NCBI GenBank assembly: GCA_900239685.1
Contig: OENT01000097.1
Coordinates: 62,001 to 126,000, forward strand
Length of the DNA stretch: 64,000 nt
Source: Rotaria macrura
Taxonomy: Eukaryota; Rotifera; Eurotatoria; Philodinida; Philodinidae
Reading direction: 5' to 3'
Shown here: positions 1 to 12,734 of the stretch, one piece after another
How positions within the stretch are numbered: the stretch's first letter is position 1
How the letters are laid out: each line of letters begins with the position of its first letter
Notes under the pieces: generated by a model
The model's input: only the letters and a program-made list of their open reading frames with translations
What the model was told of the DNA's origin: nothing
Database searches by the model: none
Translations under genes and position numbers: made by a program

Positions 1-3000
1 CTGAGGATATTTCATAGGCAATATTTGAGCTAGATTGGTGAGACGATCGATAGGTATCTGACTCCTCTCTGGAAGTGATTCGAATGTACTCACTTGTATA
101 TCGATACCAATAAACTGAAGAAAATGGTATCCTGGATGATCAACAGCATGAACTGCTCGACTGTACAAAAAGTCTTCCACAACCCAAAGTTGTTGATACG
201 AAAAATAAGTTAAATGAGGATAATTTTGGTAGAGTATCATAAGCTGCCTTTCCCAATCATTTCGTTGTTCGAAGAGTCGTTCTCTTAAGTTGTTCAGATC
301 ATTGTAATTGCCTTTTACACAGGTGAATTTTTGTTGCGAAAGAGGATATTCTTTCACTACTGGAAAACCCACTGCATCCAGTGATCGTAAATCTTCCAGT
401 AGCATCGTGATCGTTTCCACAAAAGAGACAAATGATTGTAGTTTATGTACTGAGTCATCCGTCTCATCTTGTAACGCAGTCTTACTATTGTTGGCGAACT
501 GAATTAGACGTGCACGATCACGAAGATCAAATAGATCATCTATTGACGTAAGTTCATCTTTCTCATGGATCATGCGGATGTCAAATTCATTATTAATACC
601 ATCATTTTGATTATGTGATGAATGAATATGAAAGCAGAATTGTGATTTTTCCATGATATCCAAGATACGTTGACGTTTCGATTGTCCTCTATTTTTTGCA
701 TCTTTATGAATTCGTTCAATGGCGAGTACAGATTCTAAGCATGAATCTATACTGCTAAGAATATTTTTAAAATCGTTCCCATGCAGTACTTTTGTAAAGC
801 AAAGAGTAATATCAGGAAGTTCTAACCGTTTATTTTCTCGAAGAGTATCGATTTCATTATCCACTTCAGTCAAATATCGCTTCAGAAGTACAAAATCAAG
901 AACAGTTTTTGTATTTATCGCTGTTTCATCCCACTCATCGACTGCTTCTAGTAAATCTTCGACATCATCTATTGTCAATGATAAAAGAAAATCTAATAGT
1001 TGTATCCACGACTCCCACTGAGCTATTAGAATTCGCATGGATTTCCAGTAATCCTGGGAATGATCATCGAAGTATTCCTGATATATGAGAGTATATGTTT
1101 CAGCTAGAGTTTTTCCATCGGAATCAATAATGATCTTCAATATTGAATTTATATCATTCTTCAGGATATGATTTTGTTTCATTAAATAAATATTTTCTTG
1201 ACATTTTCTTATACTGTTTAATTGATTTTTCCAGTAACCAAGCATGGATTCAAGTTTCAATGCTTCATCACCATCCGCCAGTGTCTTTAGTATTTTAAAC
1301 TCACCATCTAGGCCATGCAGATTTGGAAACATCCTTTTAAATGTTACGTGAAATCCTTGATCCTCTTGATTATAAAGAGTTTTCAAATCTTCAAAAAAAT
1401 CATTATGCATGGAAACTAACTGTTCAAGTGTCCCAAAGCACGCATTGGATTGGTGTATACTTTTACTTGTTTGATGGTATGTGAGAAAGTGTTTCCAAGC
1501 ATGAGATTGACACAATAATTGGAGACGACCTATTAATGGTTCGGAATTTTTGACTTTGTTAAGTATCTGAAATATATACAATGTCGGTTCTTCATTTCGC
1601 CAAGTGATACTACCAGCCTCCTGCAAGCAATCATGCTTGTTCAACGCTGTAGAATAGGAAAACCTAACCCATGGCAGTAATTTTTCCATTTCTTCATCAA
1701 GTCTTAATGCTACTTCATGCGTCCGATCAATTAACTCTGCGAAACGTATTTTTGCACCATTAATCACTGAAATCAAATCCCAAATCTGGCGTATAATCTG
1801 CCTTTCTCGAATCTCATGATTTTCCCAAGTTTTAAATTGCCTCACTGAGAATCCATCCTTTGCCCATTTTTCCCAGATACATATCATTGGTTTGATAATT
1901 TTCATGTGCATGGGACTGATACGCCATGGCTTTTCAAATAAAATACGATAAGTGGATGACGTCACACTGGGTTTATAAAATGCATCATCTAATATATCGA
2001 TATCATCCACATGAATTTTTTCATATATCAATTCAATTAAGTCGGACACTAACAAACTTGGGTGAGTTTCTCGTTGATCCAGTTCCACTAAGTGGCACAG
2101 CAAATTACTTGGATCAGTAATTTTAATGAATCCGATTTGTGAGTGATCTGACAAATATCGCTCTTCGAATCTTTGTTTGAATTGGTTACGAAACGGTTCG
2201 TTCTTTACAATTAATAGACCATCAATGATGATTGGAAAAATAGATTCTAGAAAAGCTCGTTTAACAATTGTCAGAAAAACATTTTAGTCTTACCTGAGTT
2301 GAAAAAAAAATTTAGTACAGTATCAATAAAATATACGCTGAACCAATCACAAGGCATCGTATCTTCTAAGGCATCCAATAGTTCATCAATCGCCTTTAAT
2401 ATTATGATGAAAGTTGAATAATCCTTTTTATTGCACTCCATCCAAATCTTCAACCAATTCTTGCGTTCCATCGATATGTTCTCATCTCGAATCAAACTGT
2501 GCGTCAAAAAGCATTTGAACCATTTGATGTAATAGTCAGAACTATGTCCGTATTGTAGCGATGTACGAAGAATTCTCTCTTGACAGACTCTTTGCAACAC
2601 TGGACATATTGATTGATAGTTGATAATATTTCGAACATCTTGCATATTATCCACAGTAATGAGAAGCGAAGTCAGGAAACGCGATATTTTCTGCTTCAGC
2701 ATTTTATCTCTTTCGATCGTAGCTTGAATGTTGATGAGAATTTCAAGTGTTTGCTTTTTTTGCAAGAACTCGATTAAAAACCGAATACTATTAAGATCGA
2801 CTAAAAAGAAGCATAGAAGAAGCATAAACTGCTACCATGGTCTGGTCTTACTTTCTAATTTTTCAAAACAAATCATTCGTCTAAATTCTTCAAAAATAGC
2901 TCTGCTTAGATCCAAGGTTTTGTCAATTGAAGAAATCTTCACAATCAGCATAATATCCCAGGTCGATGAAAACGGACACCGTTACGGCGTCGTTTACGGT

Positions 3001-6000
3001 CGTAAACGACAAGGATACGGTGTAACTACGGCTGTTTACGATGAAAATACGACTCGTTACGGCGCCGTATTACCCCGTTTTAACAGAGGCAGTAATACGG
3101 ACGTATTTTTCCGTACCTTATACGGGGATGTAAACGCCCGTTAACGAAGAATTACAGTGGCCGTTTACGGATAGTATTCTTTATTGCGCACGGCAGTAAA
3201 TGAGCCGCTTTCCTGCAGTTTTTTTCAGACCTGGCTCCACGTTTTTTACAACGGATAAAAATTTATTAAGATCAAAACTAAATTTATTGAACAAAATAAT
3301 AATAAAAGAAATTACAATAAAATAATAGCTTTCAATGAAAATCAAATAAATGATAGGTTTAAAAAATTAAATCAATAAAAAGTTTGCAAAAATCAAATAA
3401 AAATTAGAATGAAAATAAAAATTAAATCTAAAATTAGATAAAAATTAAAAAGCTAATTAAGAATCGAAATAAAAATAAATCTAAAATTAGATATAAATTA
3501 AAAATTAAGTAAAAATCGAAATATAATAAAATCTAAAATTTGATACAAATAAATTAAAGTAAAAGAATAAATTTAAAACTAAATGATATAAATAACNGTA
3601 CATATGAAGAGAAGAAAGCATTTCTAACAGTAATCACATATATACAGTGATTGGTGTAATTTATGCGCATATTACAGAGTAGGAGAGATGGCGCTGTGAT
3701 TCAAGCGAAGGAGAGCGGAATAAAAATATAAAACGCAACAATAGGTACAGTTCGAACGAGAACTAAGAAAAAACATTATTGCCTTACAAAAATATTTTCT
3801 CATATGGTCTGGTACCATACGGAAAATACGATTGAAATACGGACGGTTTCCGATGGTCGTTACGCTATCGTTTGCAATGGTCCTTAAACGACCACCCTAA
3901 TTTCTGTCGTATTTCCCCGTGAAAATCTCGTATACGATCATTCGTAAACGATTATCCTCCACGACCATCGTATTTCACCGAAATAGTATCTTTTACGACC
4001 GTTTACGGATCGTTTTGGTCGACCTGGGATATGTCTCGAATGAATCAGTTAAATATATTTTTTTAAATTTGATCATTTCAGAATTCACGAGCAAGACAAG
4101 ATCAGTCCAGCTAGAATGTGCATGTATTGGCTCATTGATTGTATAGATCTTTTGGAGTATTTGATTAGCAATTGTTTTGCGTTTGTTTTCATCGCTGATG
4201 TGACGAAGAAAACCAATTTTTCCATCGTCAGAATCGGTTGATGTTGCGTAAAATAAATCAAGGCTTACTAATATTGAAAGACCAGCAAAAAATGACGATA
4301 GTTCATTCTCGAGTACTGTTTCACACAATGGAACAATATATTTTCGCACATAAGACACGATTAATTTGGTAAATAGGGAAGCGTATTCATCACGGCGATT
4401 AAACGCTTGTTTTGTGAAAGGTATAAGACCAACCATGCGAATGATAATTTTCAAATTGATGACATGTTTCTCTGAACTTGTCATTATACTGTTTATATAA
4501 GAATAGCATATAGCAAAAAAATGATGGTATTGGTATTGGTCAAAAACATAGTCGTCATGTTTCACAATGATTTTTAACTGGTTAGTGAGAGTATTAAACA
4601 GAAAATAAAGCTCATTTTCTAGAAGATAATATGTATATAATGCAAAACAACCGAAATAATCTGGTTCCGAACCTACAGTGAAAATTCATCAGTAGATCCT
4701 AGTTCTTCACCAATCAAGAGAACATGGCTAGTTTCCATTTCCAGGAAATTCAAATTCAATCCTATCATGATATCCTAGACGCTACAGCCCAAGCAGACAA
4801 ACATCTGGAAAAACGAGTTTAAACGCTCAATCGGGAATGCCGATTGTGAGTCACTAACGCTCATTTAAAAAACGCAAGACAAGCGTTTTTTACTTACAAT
4901 TTTCACTTTCGGAGTGGGCAAACGGGTAAAAACTCTAGCACTGAGCGTTAAAACGCACAATTATTCGAAAACTTAAAAGCCAATGCGTTTAAACCATCAG
5001 AATTAGATTTTCTACCCGTTTTGACGCTCCGAAAGTGAAAATTGGGGGTAAAAAACGTGTTTCTTGCGTTTTGTAAATGAGCGTTAATGACTCACAATCG
5101 GCATTCCCGATCGAGCGTTTAAACGCGTTTTTCCAAATGTTTCTTTGCCTGGGAGGCTAGAACATTCAGTTACTATGTTCCCATTAGATCCGGAGAATAT
5201 AGGACTAGAAGTCATTTCTTACACATTTTAACTATACAAATGAAGAAATTCAATCTACCGAAAAACGTTAATAGAGCTCACACTACCCAGGTCTATCATC
5301 CACGGCCGTAAACGGCCGTATACCTATTTCTTACGGCGAAAAACGGCGAACGTATTTTGTGACCGTTTACTATCGTCATAAACGAAGTCTTACGATGATT
5401 TACGATCGTCGTAAACGGTGATCGTGAAAAATCCACGTAAACGTCCGCCGTAAATACACGCTAACAGTAAACGATAGTCGGATATCACCGTATATAATCG
5501 GATACGAGGACTGTAAACGGTTTAGAAAACGATTGCCGTTTTTTTACCGCATTCGTTCGAAAACGGTCGTTTACGACAACATCTATTCCATTTCACAATA
5601 CCGGAAGGAGGACACCGGATCTTTTAAAAATTTCTAATCAAACAAATGAAAAACTAAGATGCTGATAATATACACCGCACAGCAAGAGCAGTGCGGAAGC
5701 ATCTGACTTTGTCTCAACTGGCCAATCCTAAACTAATTTCACACTGCGCTCCAAGACCTCTATAAACCAACGAGAACTTCTAAAAAAATACCAAAGCAGG
5801 ATTTTGCACATTTTGAAACGTTATGTGTAAGGATGGAGAAGGTGTCGTGCCCACCAGCTTCAAATTTTCTAAGTCCAGAGTAAGATCCTTCGTGCTACTC
5901 GTACCACTGCAGCTTGTTAAAGATACCCCAAATATGTCAGTACTAATTTCAATCCGTCAGCAGGATTTTCTAGTAGATCAAGCATACCTACAGCAAAGTC

Positions 6001-8029
6001 CTTTGTTACACCTTGCCTTTATGCAAAAAAAAGGCCAGCATAACCTCCTCGTACTACACTATAATCCAACAAAACATGCAGTAGTCGATAATTGAACTGC
6101 CAACTTGAAGCCAAGGGGAGGAATGAAGGAGCAGCCTTCGTCTCACCTGCACGCTGGTAAATTGAATTCACACTATCCTCTATCTCCCACATAAAGAAAC
6201 AACAATTTCTGAAAAAAAATCCGAAAGCAGGATTTCACGTACTTTGAAACGTTATGTGTAAGAACAGAAGCGATGACCCGCGCTTCATCTTCCAAATTAC
6301 TAAGTCAGAGAAATGATGCTCCATGGTATCCCTGCACCAACTCCGTTGCTCAAGATTCTCCATCTCCTTCAACGATCATTCAGACAAGTGAGTACACTCT
6401 CTTAGTGCATGCTGCGTATCGACCAGTAAGTTCTTTCTCTCACCTGGTCTTTGTCCCAAAAAGTCAGCTGAGCAGCTTCTCCTACTTCGATTTCCTAATT
6501 CTACAAAACCGGTAGCATTCAGCACAAGAATTACGTGCAGGACACTAAAATATAGGATCGAAGCATGAGACATTGTCCTATTTGTTCTCTGCTGACTGAA
6601 TTTTATATATTCCTGCCTCTCCCAACACAGGAACAAACAATTCTCAAATAGAATCCACTTGCAGGATTTCTCTGATGCTTTTCGTATTTTCAGGATTTCT
6701 TACGATTTACGCGGATTTGAGCATCCAAAAGTCGATGGCTATTGGTTTTGCAATGATCTCTATCGATGGGGTGAATCTGGCTGCTCTGGGGTGATTTTCA
6801 AAAAACGTGATTTTTGCAGGAGTTCTTTTATGCTCTTTTGTTTCAAATGGTATACATGTGGGTATACGATGATTTCGATAGGATGAGGAATGGGAGTCAG
6901 TTGTTCCTTAGTGGCCTGAATCTCAAGGTTGGGATTTGGTTAAGGATTTTTGTATAGCTACGTTTTGTGCAGGGTTTTTAATATGGAGGATCTTGGATTT
7001 GTTGCAGATAGGATGGAATAGATTCTCTTCCTCACGGAAGTACCGTCGGTTACGGTCGCTAACGGTGTATTTACGGCCGCAAACTTCATCGGGGTGGATC
7101 GTGTACGTCTAGGGTTACGGCCGTAATACGGCCGCGTGGCGGGTGTATACTGTCCCTCCTGGTCGCCGTATACGATACGGTGATATACGGCCGTAATACG
7201 GTGCATACCAAAACGTTAAAATACGGCGCGTTTACGGTCGTAATCTCCAGGTATACGGTCGTTTACGTTATCGTATACGCGCGTTTACGGTCGTAATTGT
7301 TCATCGTAATGCACGTCCTGGGTAGTTGCTCGAATTTCGATTCAGTGAGGAAATTCATCGTAGTATGAAAACTATATAGAAATACATACAGATCATTTCT
7401 ATATGCTTCTTATTAAAATGAATTCGCTGACCAAATCCAACCAAAGAAATATAGAGATCCTATTACTATCTATTTTTCGTACTAAAATGAAATTTCTGCG
7501 CTTTTTTTGAAAGTATTTAGTTCAGTTCTTCTGAAAGTTTTCTTGTAGTCCCTTCATTTGAATTCTTTGGAAATAAGAACTTGCCATCTCATAACAATCA
7601 AATTTTACCTACTACTTGCATTGAGAAGACTTTCGAGAACTCAAACTCAAATAGAGAATTATAACCGCGCCAAAGTTTTTCTTCAAATTTTCTCAGTAGA
7701 GTCTCTGGTTTTTCGTGGTGGAGTGACACTTTAACTCTTTGTCTCACGATTGTCAATTGGCACTGCCCAGCACCGATGGATCTGAAATCTTCTCCATGTA
7801 ATACATAAAACTGCTTGTTCTTATCGTTCATCTTTAAAAGCAGAGTTAGAGTGTAAATATATGCATTAGAATAAATTCTATCAACAACACGTAGTACTCT
7901 TTCTTGATGAAATATAAATCCAAGTCCATTGTCAAATTCTGCGGTGATCTCGTACCTTTCTTCTGGATGAAGTAGTCCTATAATGAATAAGCGTACTTGT
8001 TTAGTTTCTTGTGAAAATTGGTCGCTCAT
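1..8029 (-). CDS. RNF213-like giant E3 ubiquitin ligase, N-terminal part (3' end outside window; transposon in exon 2)
   Basis: Minus-strand gene with four exons visible: 7609-8029 (ATG at 8029), 4029-4672 plus 2852-2954 (one exon split by a transposon), 2294-2800, and 1-2246 running off the left edge. Introns 4673-7608, 2801-2851 (51 bp) and 2247-2293 (47 bp) have GT/AG ends and matching phases. About 1307 codons are read without a stop if the transposon is ignored. I recognise no catalytic domain in this part. The match is to the long helical arm before the AAA+ core of RNF213: W-x-x-x-L spacing, then a Y-P-x-L-x-Y-F-x-x-x-Q-L block near the left edge (around 100-200). Known RNF213 proteins have a dynein-like AAA+ core and a RING, act on lipid droplets and ubiquitinate bacterial LPS; those domains would lie beyond position 1. 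The N-terminal exon could be a carbohydrate-binding-like beta domain, which is only a guess. Family assignment is moderate; the existence of the gene is firm. Confidence 0.55.
2957..4028. mobile_element. Non-autonomous DNA transposon (element E1, CCCAGG family) inside an RNF213-like exon
   Basis: A 1072-bp element bounded by CCCAGGTCGA at 2957 and its inverted complement TCGACCTGGG ending at 4028, flanked by AT on both sides (2955-2956 and 4029-4030). Both subterminal regions (about 2970-3180 and 3800-4018) are packed with short GC-rich words related to CGTAAACGG in both orientations. The middle (about 3240-3780) is AT-rich and contains an unresolved base at 3597. No transposase-like reading frame is visible. 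Removing the element plus one AT copy restores an uninterrupted minus-strand reading frame, which fixes the boundaries and the 2-bp duplication. Confidence 0.75.
4788..5153. mobile_element. Inverted-repeat MITE (element E3) with CCCA(A/G)G ends, in intron 1 of the RNF213-like gene
   Basis: A 366-bp foldback element. The left arm (4788 to about 4900) and right arm (about 5040-5153) are inverted copies of more than 100 bp with about 90% identity by eye; both contain TTTAAACGCTC and GGGAATGCCGATTGTGAGTCA. Ends are CCCAAG and CCTGGG, flanked by AG on both sides, so the 2-bp duplication and the CCC-AGG type end agree with the elements at 2957 and 5286. There is no coding capacity. It lies within the 2.9-kb first intron. 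Confidence 0.7.
5286..7322. mobile_element. Non-autonomous DNA transposon (element E2, CCCAGG family) in intron 1 of the RNF213-like gene
   Basis: An element of about 2.04 kb. The sequence at 5282-5291 (ACTACCCAGG) is the perfect inverse of that at 7317-7326 (CCTGGGTAGT). Taking CCCAGG as the terminus gives TA flanks on both sides. The outer 280-300 bp on each side (about 5300-5580 and 7020-7310) are dense in CCGTAAACGG-like words, as in the element at 2957. The core (about 5600-6960) holds an imperfect tandem repeat of about 430 bp. Small open frames inside (for example 5823-6095 and 6376-6636) look like chance openings and no transposase motif is seen. Confidence 0.65.
5797..6960. repeat. 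Imperfect tandem repeat, period about 430 bp, in the core of element E2
   Basis: The word GCAGGATTTT followed by a diverged copy of TTTGAAACGTTATGTGTAAG recurs at about 5797 and 6226. A weaker third copy (GCAGGATTTCTCTGATGCTT) is at about 6661, giving spacings of about 430 and 435 bp. The copies are diverged, with many substitutions and small indels. This is the only internal structure I can see in the element core. Confidence 0.5.
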
Positions 8030-9438
8030 ATTGCTCGTATCTTTTGAATTCGTCGACCTTGGTGATCAGAGAGTCATCAATGTTCGATTAAGCCAACGAA
8101 ACTTCTTCTCACTACGCTTTGAACATAAATGTGAAATGAAAAAGCTTGCAAAACTAAAGATAAGTCACACGTATATCCGATGACGAATTAAATATTTTAT
8201 CTCTGTTTTTTGAAAGCAAACGAGGATAGTCATAGGCTTTATCCCTTAAGTTGCTCGAGATAAGAGTATCGCATACTCTTTTTCTGTTTTTATCTACTCG
8301 AATGTCAAATTTTGCTTTCGCTTACCTGATTTGGTATCTCAAATAATTACTATTTACATTTAATATGGTATTAATCAATGTTTATGCATCTAGGATAGAA
8401 TAACTATGTAACGGAGAGTGTGGATGTCGGTCTGATTTTGATTGTATGCGTTGCATTGTTTATGGGACCCTTTGAATTTCATCGGTATTCACACTGTGCC
8501 AGAGGATTCCCTGATTACACTGATTCTCCCTTCCTGTATGTCGAGAAGTAGAAGATCTCGCACTCGTATCCTTTGCTAAGAAATAAATAATGGGAAATTA
8601 ATGATGGAAAATCTTGTTGACGAAAATACTCTCACAACAATTTTTTTATAACGTGATCGAGACATTAAGTGTGATGCAATGCGAATTTTTCAGGAATTCT
8701 ATTACATACATGTGTCCTTGCTTCAATAGTGAGTGAACAGTAAACGGCAAGAAAAACGCCCCCTATCGAGAAAACGTGTAGGCTACCCTTCATTACCGTA
8801 TAAATACATATGTCAAAAATGAACCTTTTAAAACATTATTTGTATTCAATGTGCTCAGTTAGGACGATTGTTGTAAATAAGTGAGCATTTTATCTTATGA
8901 CTTAAGATTTCTTTTTATAGAAACAAATGAAAGCTGTTTTTTAAATAAATGATTCGGAAGAGCAGATTTCTCCCTTCATGAATACTTGACTTTGTAGTGC
9001 TCCGGATAAAAATTAACTAACTCTCTCTAAAAGAATTACTTTTCGTTCATTTTCAATACGACTGGTACAGATATGTTTTATTAAAAGGTTTTATTGAATA
9101 GTTTTGTGATAGCCATGGATCTATTTAATGACGCTTGATGTTTTTATGATAATTTATCAGTGAGAGAAACACGGGTTTTGGTCCTTAGTGTTTGAAACAG
9201 GGTTGCTCTTATCTTTTGCTGATGAGACATCATAAGTGAAGTCATACACTTTTCTCTCTGATTCATTAGATGTTTCATAAGTTGGTAGCACAATTATTAC
9301 CTGCTATAGAGCAGTAGGCAGTTTGTGATGATAAGACAAGTATAAAAGGATAAAACGCACACATGCTCTCTTATCAGAACAAGTGCTACCGTTAAATATC
9401 CGAATGGTATGTAAGACAATGGAAACAGTGGAAGTCAG
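8030..9438. other. Intergenic AT-rich spacer upstream of the RNF213-like gene
   Basis: This stretch should contain the promoter and 5' UTR of the RNF213-like gene, whose ATG is at 8029 on the minus strand. I see no convincing exon, RNA gene or repeat in it. The open frame at 7983-8183 on the plus strand overlaps the start of the RNF213-like gene and has no support. Confidence 0.4.
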
Positions 9439-10845
9439 GTTACGATTAGGGTTGGCACTTTGCCTTTAAAAATCTTTTTAAAAGTATTAAAGTTTAAAGA
9501 AAAAACACTTTAAACTTTAATTTAATTAAAATAATTTAACTTTAATAAACGTCTAACGTAAAGTCGATATATTTATAGAGTATACTCTATGATCATTCTT
9601 GACTTTTCTCATAGTTTCATCTTCACATCTTAAAGAAATTATTTTTACAAAAATACAACAATATCAAATTGAATAACGAGCTATCTACACATTTTACAAT
9701 AAAGAACGTTAATACAATCTAATTCACTTGTAGTTACTCGATGCATCTCACAAACTTAGAATATTGAGGAAGCTGCTGGCGCGAGACATGTCAACCATAC
9801 TGAACCACCCATATTCATTAAATTAAAGGGCCTGAAGCACATCATCACTAATCAGACAATTACATAATCTATACAACAGACACACAAAGTGAAACAACAC
9901 CTCTTAAGACAGGCACGAATCCTCACCCATCCATAGCTCAGCGAGATCCAGAATGTTTCAGTGTCATCTCCCAACAACTTCCATAGCGTGAATATCGTTT
10001 TACAGATTCTTTCTCCATATGACTCGTGTGATATGTTTCTCCCTCCTGAGATACCGCATCGTCGTCGGGGGCTATGCATCACTAACTATTCCTGTAATAG
10101 CGATGCGGAAAGGCCTCAGTGTCAGGATCAGTGCTTCAATAAAAATCTAAAACAAATGTTCATCTACACTTCACTTGTATGAGCAAAGTGTACGTTTACA
10201 CTTTGTTTTTGGGTCCAAAGTGTACAAAGCATACTGAAACCAAATTTTTCGATCTAAAAAACAAAAAGCATATTGCTCGTTTTGCAGTGATGACTGTAAA
10301 CTAGGATTTAGAAAGTAATTAGCAGGGATAGCAGGACTGTTAAAGAGATATAAGTATCACCGGCCTGAAAAAAATTGGCTGAGAGTTTTTCGGAGTTTAC
10401 GACCATCTGTATTTCTTCATTTTAATCACAGCGCCGTCACCATCACACTATGTTGTCTATGCGGATCACATCAATCAGTGTGAAAATGAGATTGAAATGA
10501 ACAATAATGTAACTAAGCCTCTCATCCAGACCCCTTTGTGTCCACCTGCAAATAAATGATAAATAGACATAGCGTTTCATAATCTGACACAATGATTTTA
10601 AAAATATGAGAAGAAAATTAGTTTGAACAACAAAAATAATTGAAATGTCACAGTCTAATATATAATACAGTAGGCAAAGTTCTAGAATCAAAGTGTAAAT
10701 AGATTTTGAAAAGTGTAAACAGTACACTCTAGTTCTTAGAGCAAAGTGTAAATCAGACTGTAAATCAGAATTAGCAGATGTTCTGCACATTTTACAACTC
10801 CTTGGTACACCTGCTATTGGAAACACTGATCGGGATCCCCAAAAT

Positions 10846-11800
10846 TCGCTCAGTGTAAATTATTTCAAGGAACAGTTACCACCTACGAGGCCCAGGAGAT
10901 GCGTCTCTCCCCTGAGATGCTGCATTTGAGTCAGCGAGACCGTCTCAAAGTAATTCTCTACTGGAGATCCCTCATGTCCCACTTCCGGAATCTCCTAGCT
11001 TCGCTCAGTGTATATTATTCGAAGGAACAATTACCCCGTAGGATACAGGAAAGGTACGTCTTCCTCATGAGATGCTTTGTCTGAATCATCGACACCCGCA
11101 CAGGCAATTCTCAAAGAGAGATGGCCCATGTGCCAATGTCGGAATCCACTACACTCTAAAAAAAATAAGTACTTTCCTGAACCCCCTAAAAAGGTTCGGT
11201 AGATTTGAAATAGGATCCAAATGACAAAAAATGCTTAAAAAACGATTGTTCAGTTCTAACGAAACTTTTAAAGGATCTTCCCGTGTGCCCCGCAGGCCGA
11301 ACCCTATTCTACGAAACCTTTTTTTAAGTTTTGTAGAGCAAAAATGGTTTCGAAAGGAAACGCGAAACCTTTTAGTTTCTGCTTAACCCTCAGTGGTTTC
11401 GCAGTTTTTTTCTACGAAACTCTAAAGGTTTCGCATTTCCTTTCGAAACCACTTTTGCTCTACGAAACTTAAAAAAAGGTTTTGTAGAATAGGGTTCGGC
11501 CTGCGGGCACACGGGAAGATCCTTTAAAAGTTTCGTGAGAACTGAACAATCGTTTTTTAAGCATTTCTGGTCATTTGGATCCTATTTCAAATCTACCGAA
11601 CCTTTTTAGGAGGTTCAGGAAAGTACTTATTTTTTTAGAGTGTTGCTTCTGTCAGTGTATATTATTTAAAGGAATAGTCACCCCGCAAGGCATCCGGAGA
11701 CACGCTTTCGTCTTGAGATGCGGTATTTCACCGCCTTGGCTTCTTCTTGATTCTCCCAATAATGAGTTCTTAAGAGATTCTTCTCCCACCCTCGTGGTCC
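10846..11800. repeat. Tandem repeat of about 154 bp, third unit interrupted by a MITE
   Basis: Three units start with CAGTGTAWATTATT-like sequence at 10851, 11006 and 11653. The first spacing is 155 bp. The second becomes about 154 bp once the 491-bp inserted element and its 2-bp duplication (493 bp) are removed. Units share the following AAGGAAC/AAGGAAT word, CACC or CCCC tracts and a GAGATGC word further in. No coding function is apparent. The regular spacing after removing the insert is good evidence for the insertion boundaries. Confidence 0.6.
11152..11642. mobile_element. Palindromic MITE, 491 bp, with CACTCTAAAAA ends
   Basis: The two halves are long, nearly perfect inverted repeats of about 230 bp each around a short centre near 11390. 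The left end is CACTCTAAAAAA and the right end TTTTTTTAGAGTG. Matching inner words include AAGTACTTTCCTGAAC, CGGTAGATTTGAAATAGGAT, and CCCGTGTGCC against GGGCACACGGG. The flanks are TA on the left and TT on the right. The uninterrupted repeat unit reads CCTAGCTTC at the same place, so the target was probably TA with later change of one copy. TA duplication and a simple foldback suggest a Tc1/mariner-type MITE. No coding capacity. Confidence 0.8.
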
Positions 11801-12734
11801 ATTTGGATAAGCGCGTGTGTAGATCAATATTTCGACGTTCGATGTGACCCACACTTTCGGAGACGCGTGATTAGTTTAGCCATATCCTTCCAAATCCCGT
11901 CGCCACACAGGTTCTCGATACATTGAGACTCTGATAAGGAATTCACCTCTCGTTATTTAGGACCCGGAACCCAGTCATGGATAGGTTCTAAATAGTTCTC
12001 TTTTGAACATCAGCATAATTCATCTAATCCTTGCAAGTGTGACGCACACCGTTTTCAAAGGGTGTTTAACGGGGAATTAACGGTAGCACCAACAGTAGGA
12101 GAGGTAGATTGTCTTATGTGCGTCCAGAATCTACCTGGGGAAACGAATCTGATGGGGCCTCTAGTGAGTAGATAATGTCTAAACATTTTTTGAACGGGAT
12201 AAGCATGGAGATGTTGAAACTGGGTGAAAAGACATCTACCTTAGAGAATGACCTGAAAATATGGCGTCTATGCTAGATGTATGGTTTGTCCCCGAGACAG
12301 ACGTATTTTCCGGAGGTATCGACTGGTAGATAATCTCTGAAACGTTCTTTTCAGCGGGAGATGCTGAACTCTCGAATTGAAGTTACTATAGATGTGGCAC
12401 GTTGCTCGGAGTAGTAGCAATTTGTTATACTTGTAGATTAAGAATGCAATGGGGACGGTAACCGTAGAAACGACATACCACCTCTGCTGCACCGGTCTTC
12501 TCCGGCCACCGTCACCGGTTTCACCGGTCGCCGTTACCGGTTTCACCTGGTACATGCAGCTTCGGTAATAAATCGATTTTTCTTCATATTGTACTTAGTT
12601 ATCAAATAATGCATTAAAGTAAACTCGACTCTGAGATTCCAGTGGCTACCTAAAAACTTAACCTAAGCCTATTAATACCGAGATTTAAAAATTTTCAGTG
12701 AGCTTTTTAAACTTTTTTTTATTGATCTAGCTAT

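Noticed and set aside
6273..6886. Open frames in the core of element E2
   Set aside because: They overlap on both strands, lie in diverged tandem repeats and show no transposase motif.
9852..10182. Overlapping open frames on both strands inside the hAT-like block
   Set aside because: Short, overlapping and without any transposase or other motif, within repeat-rich DNA.
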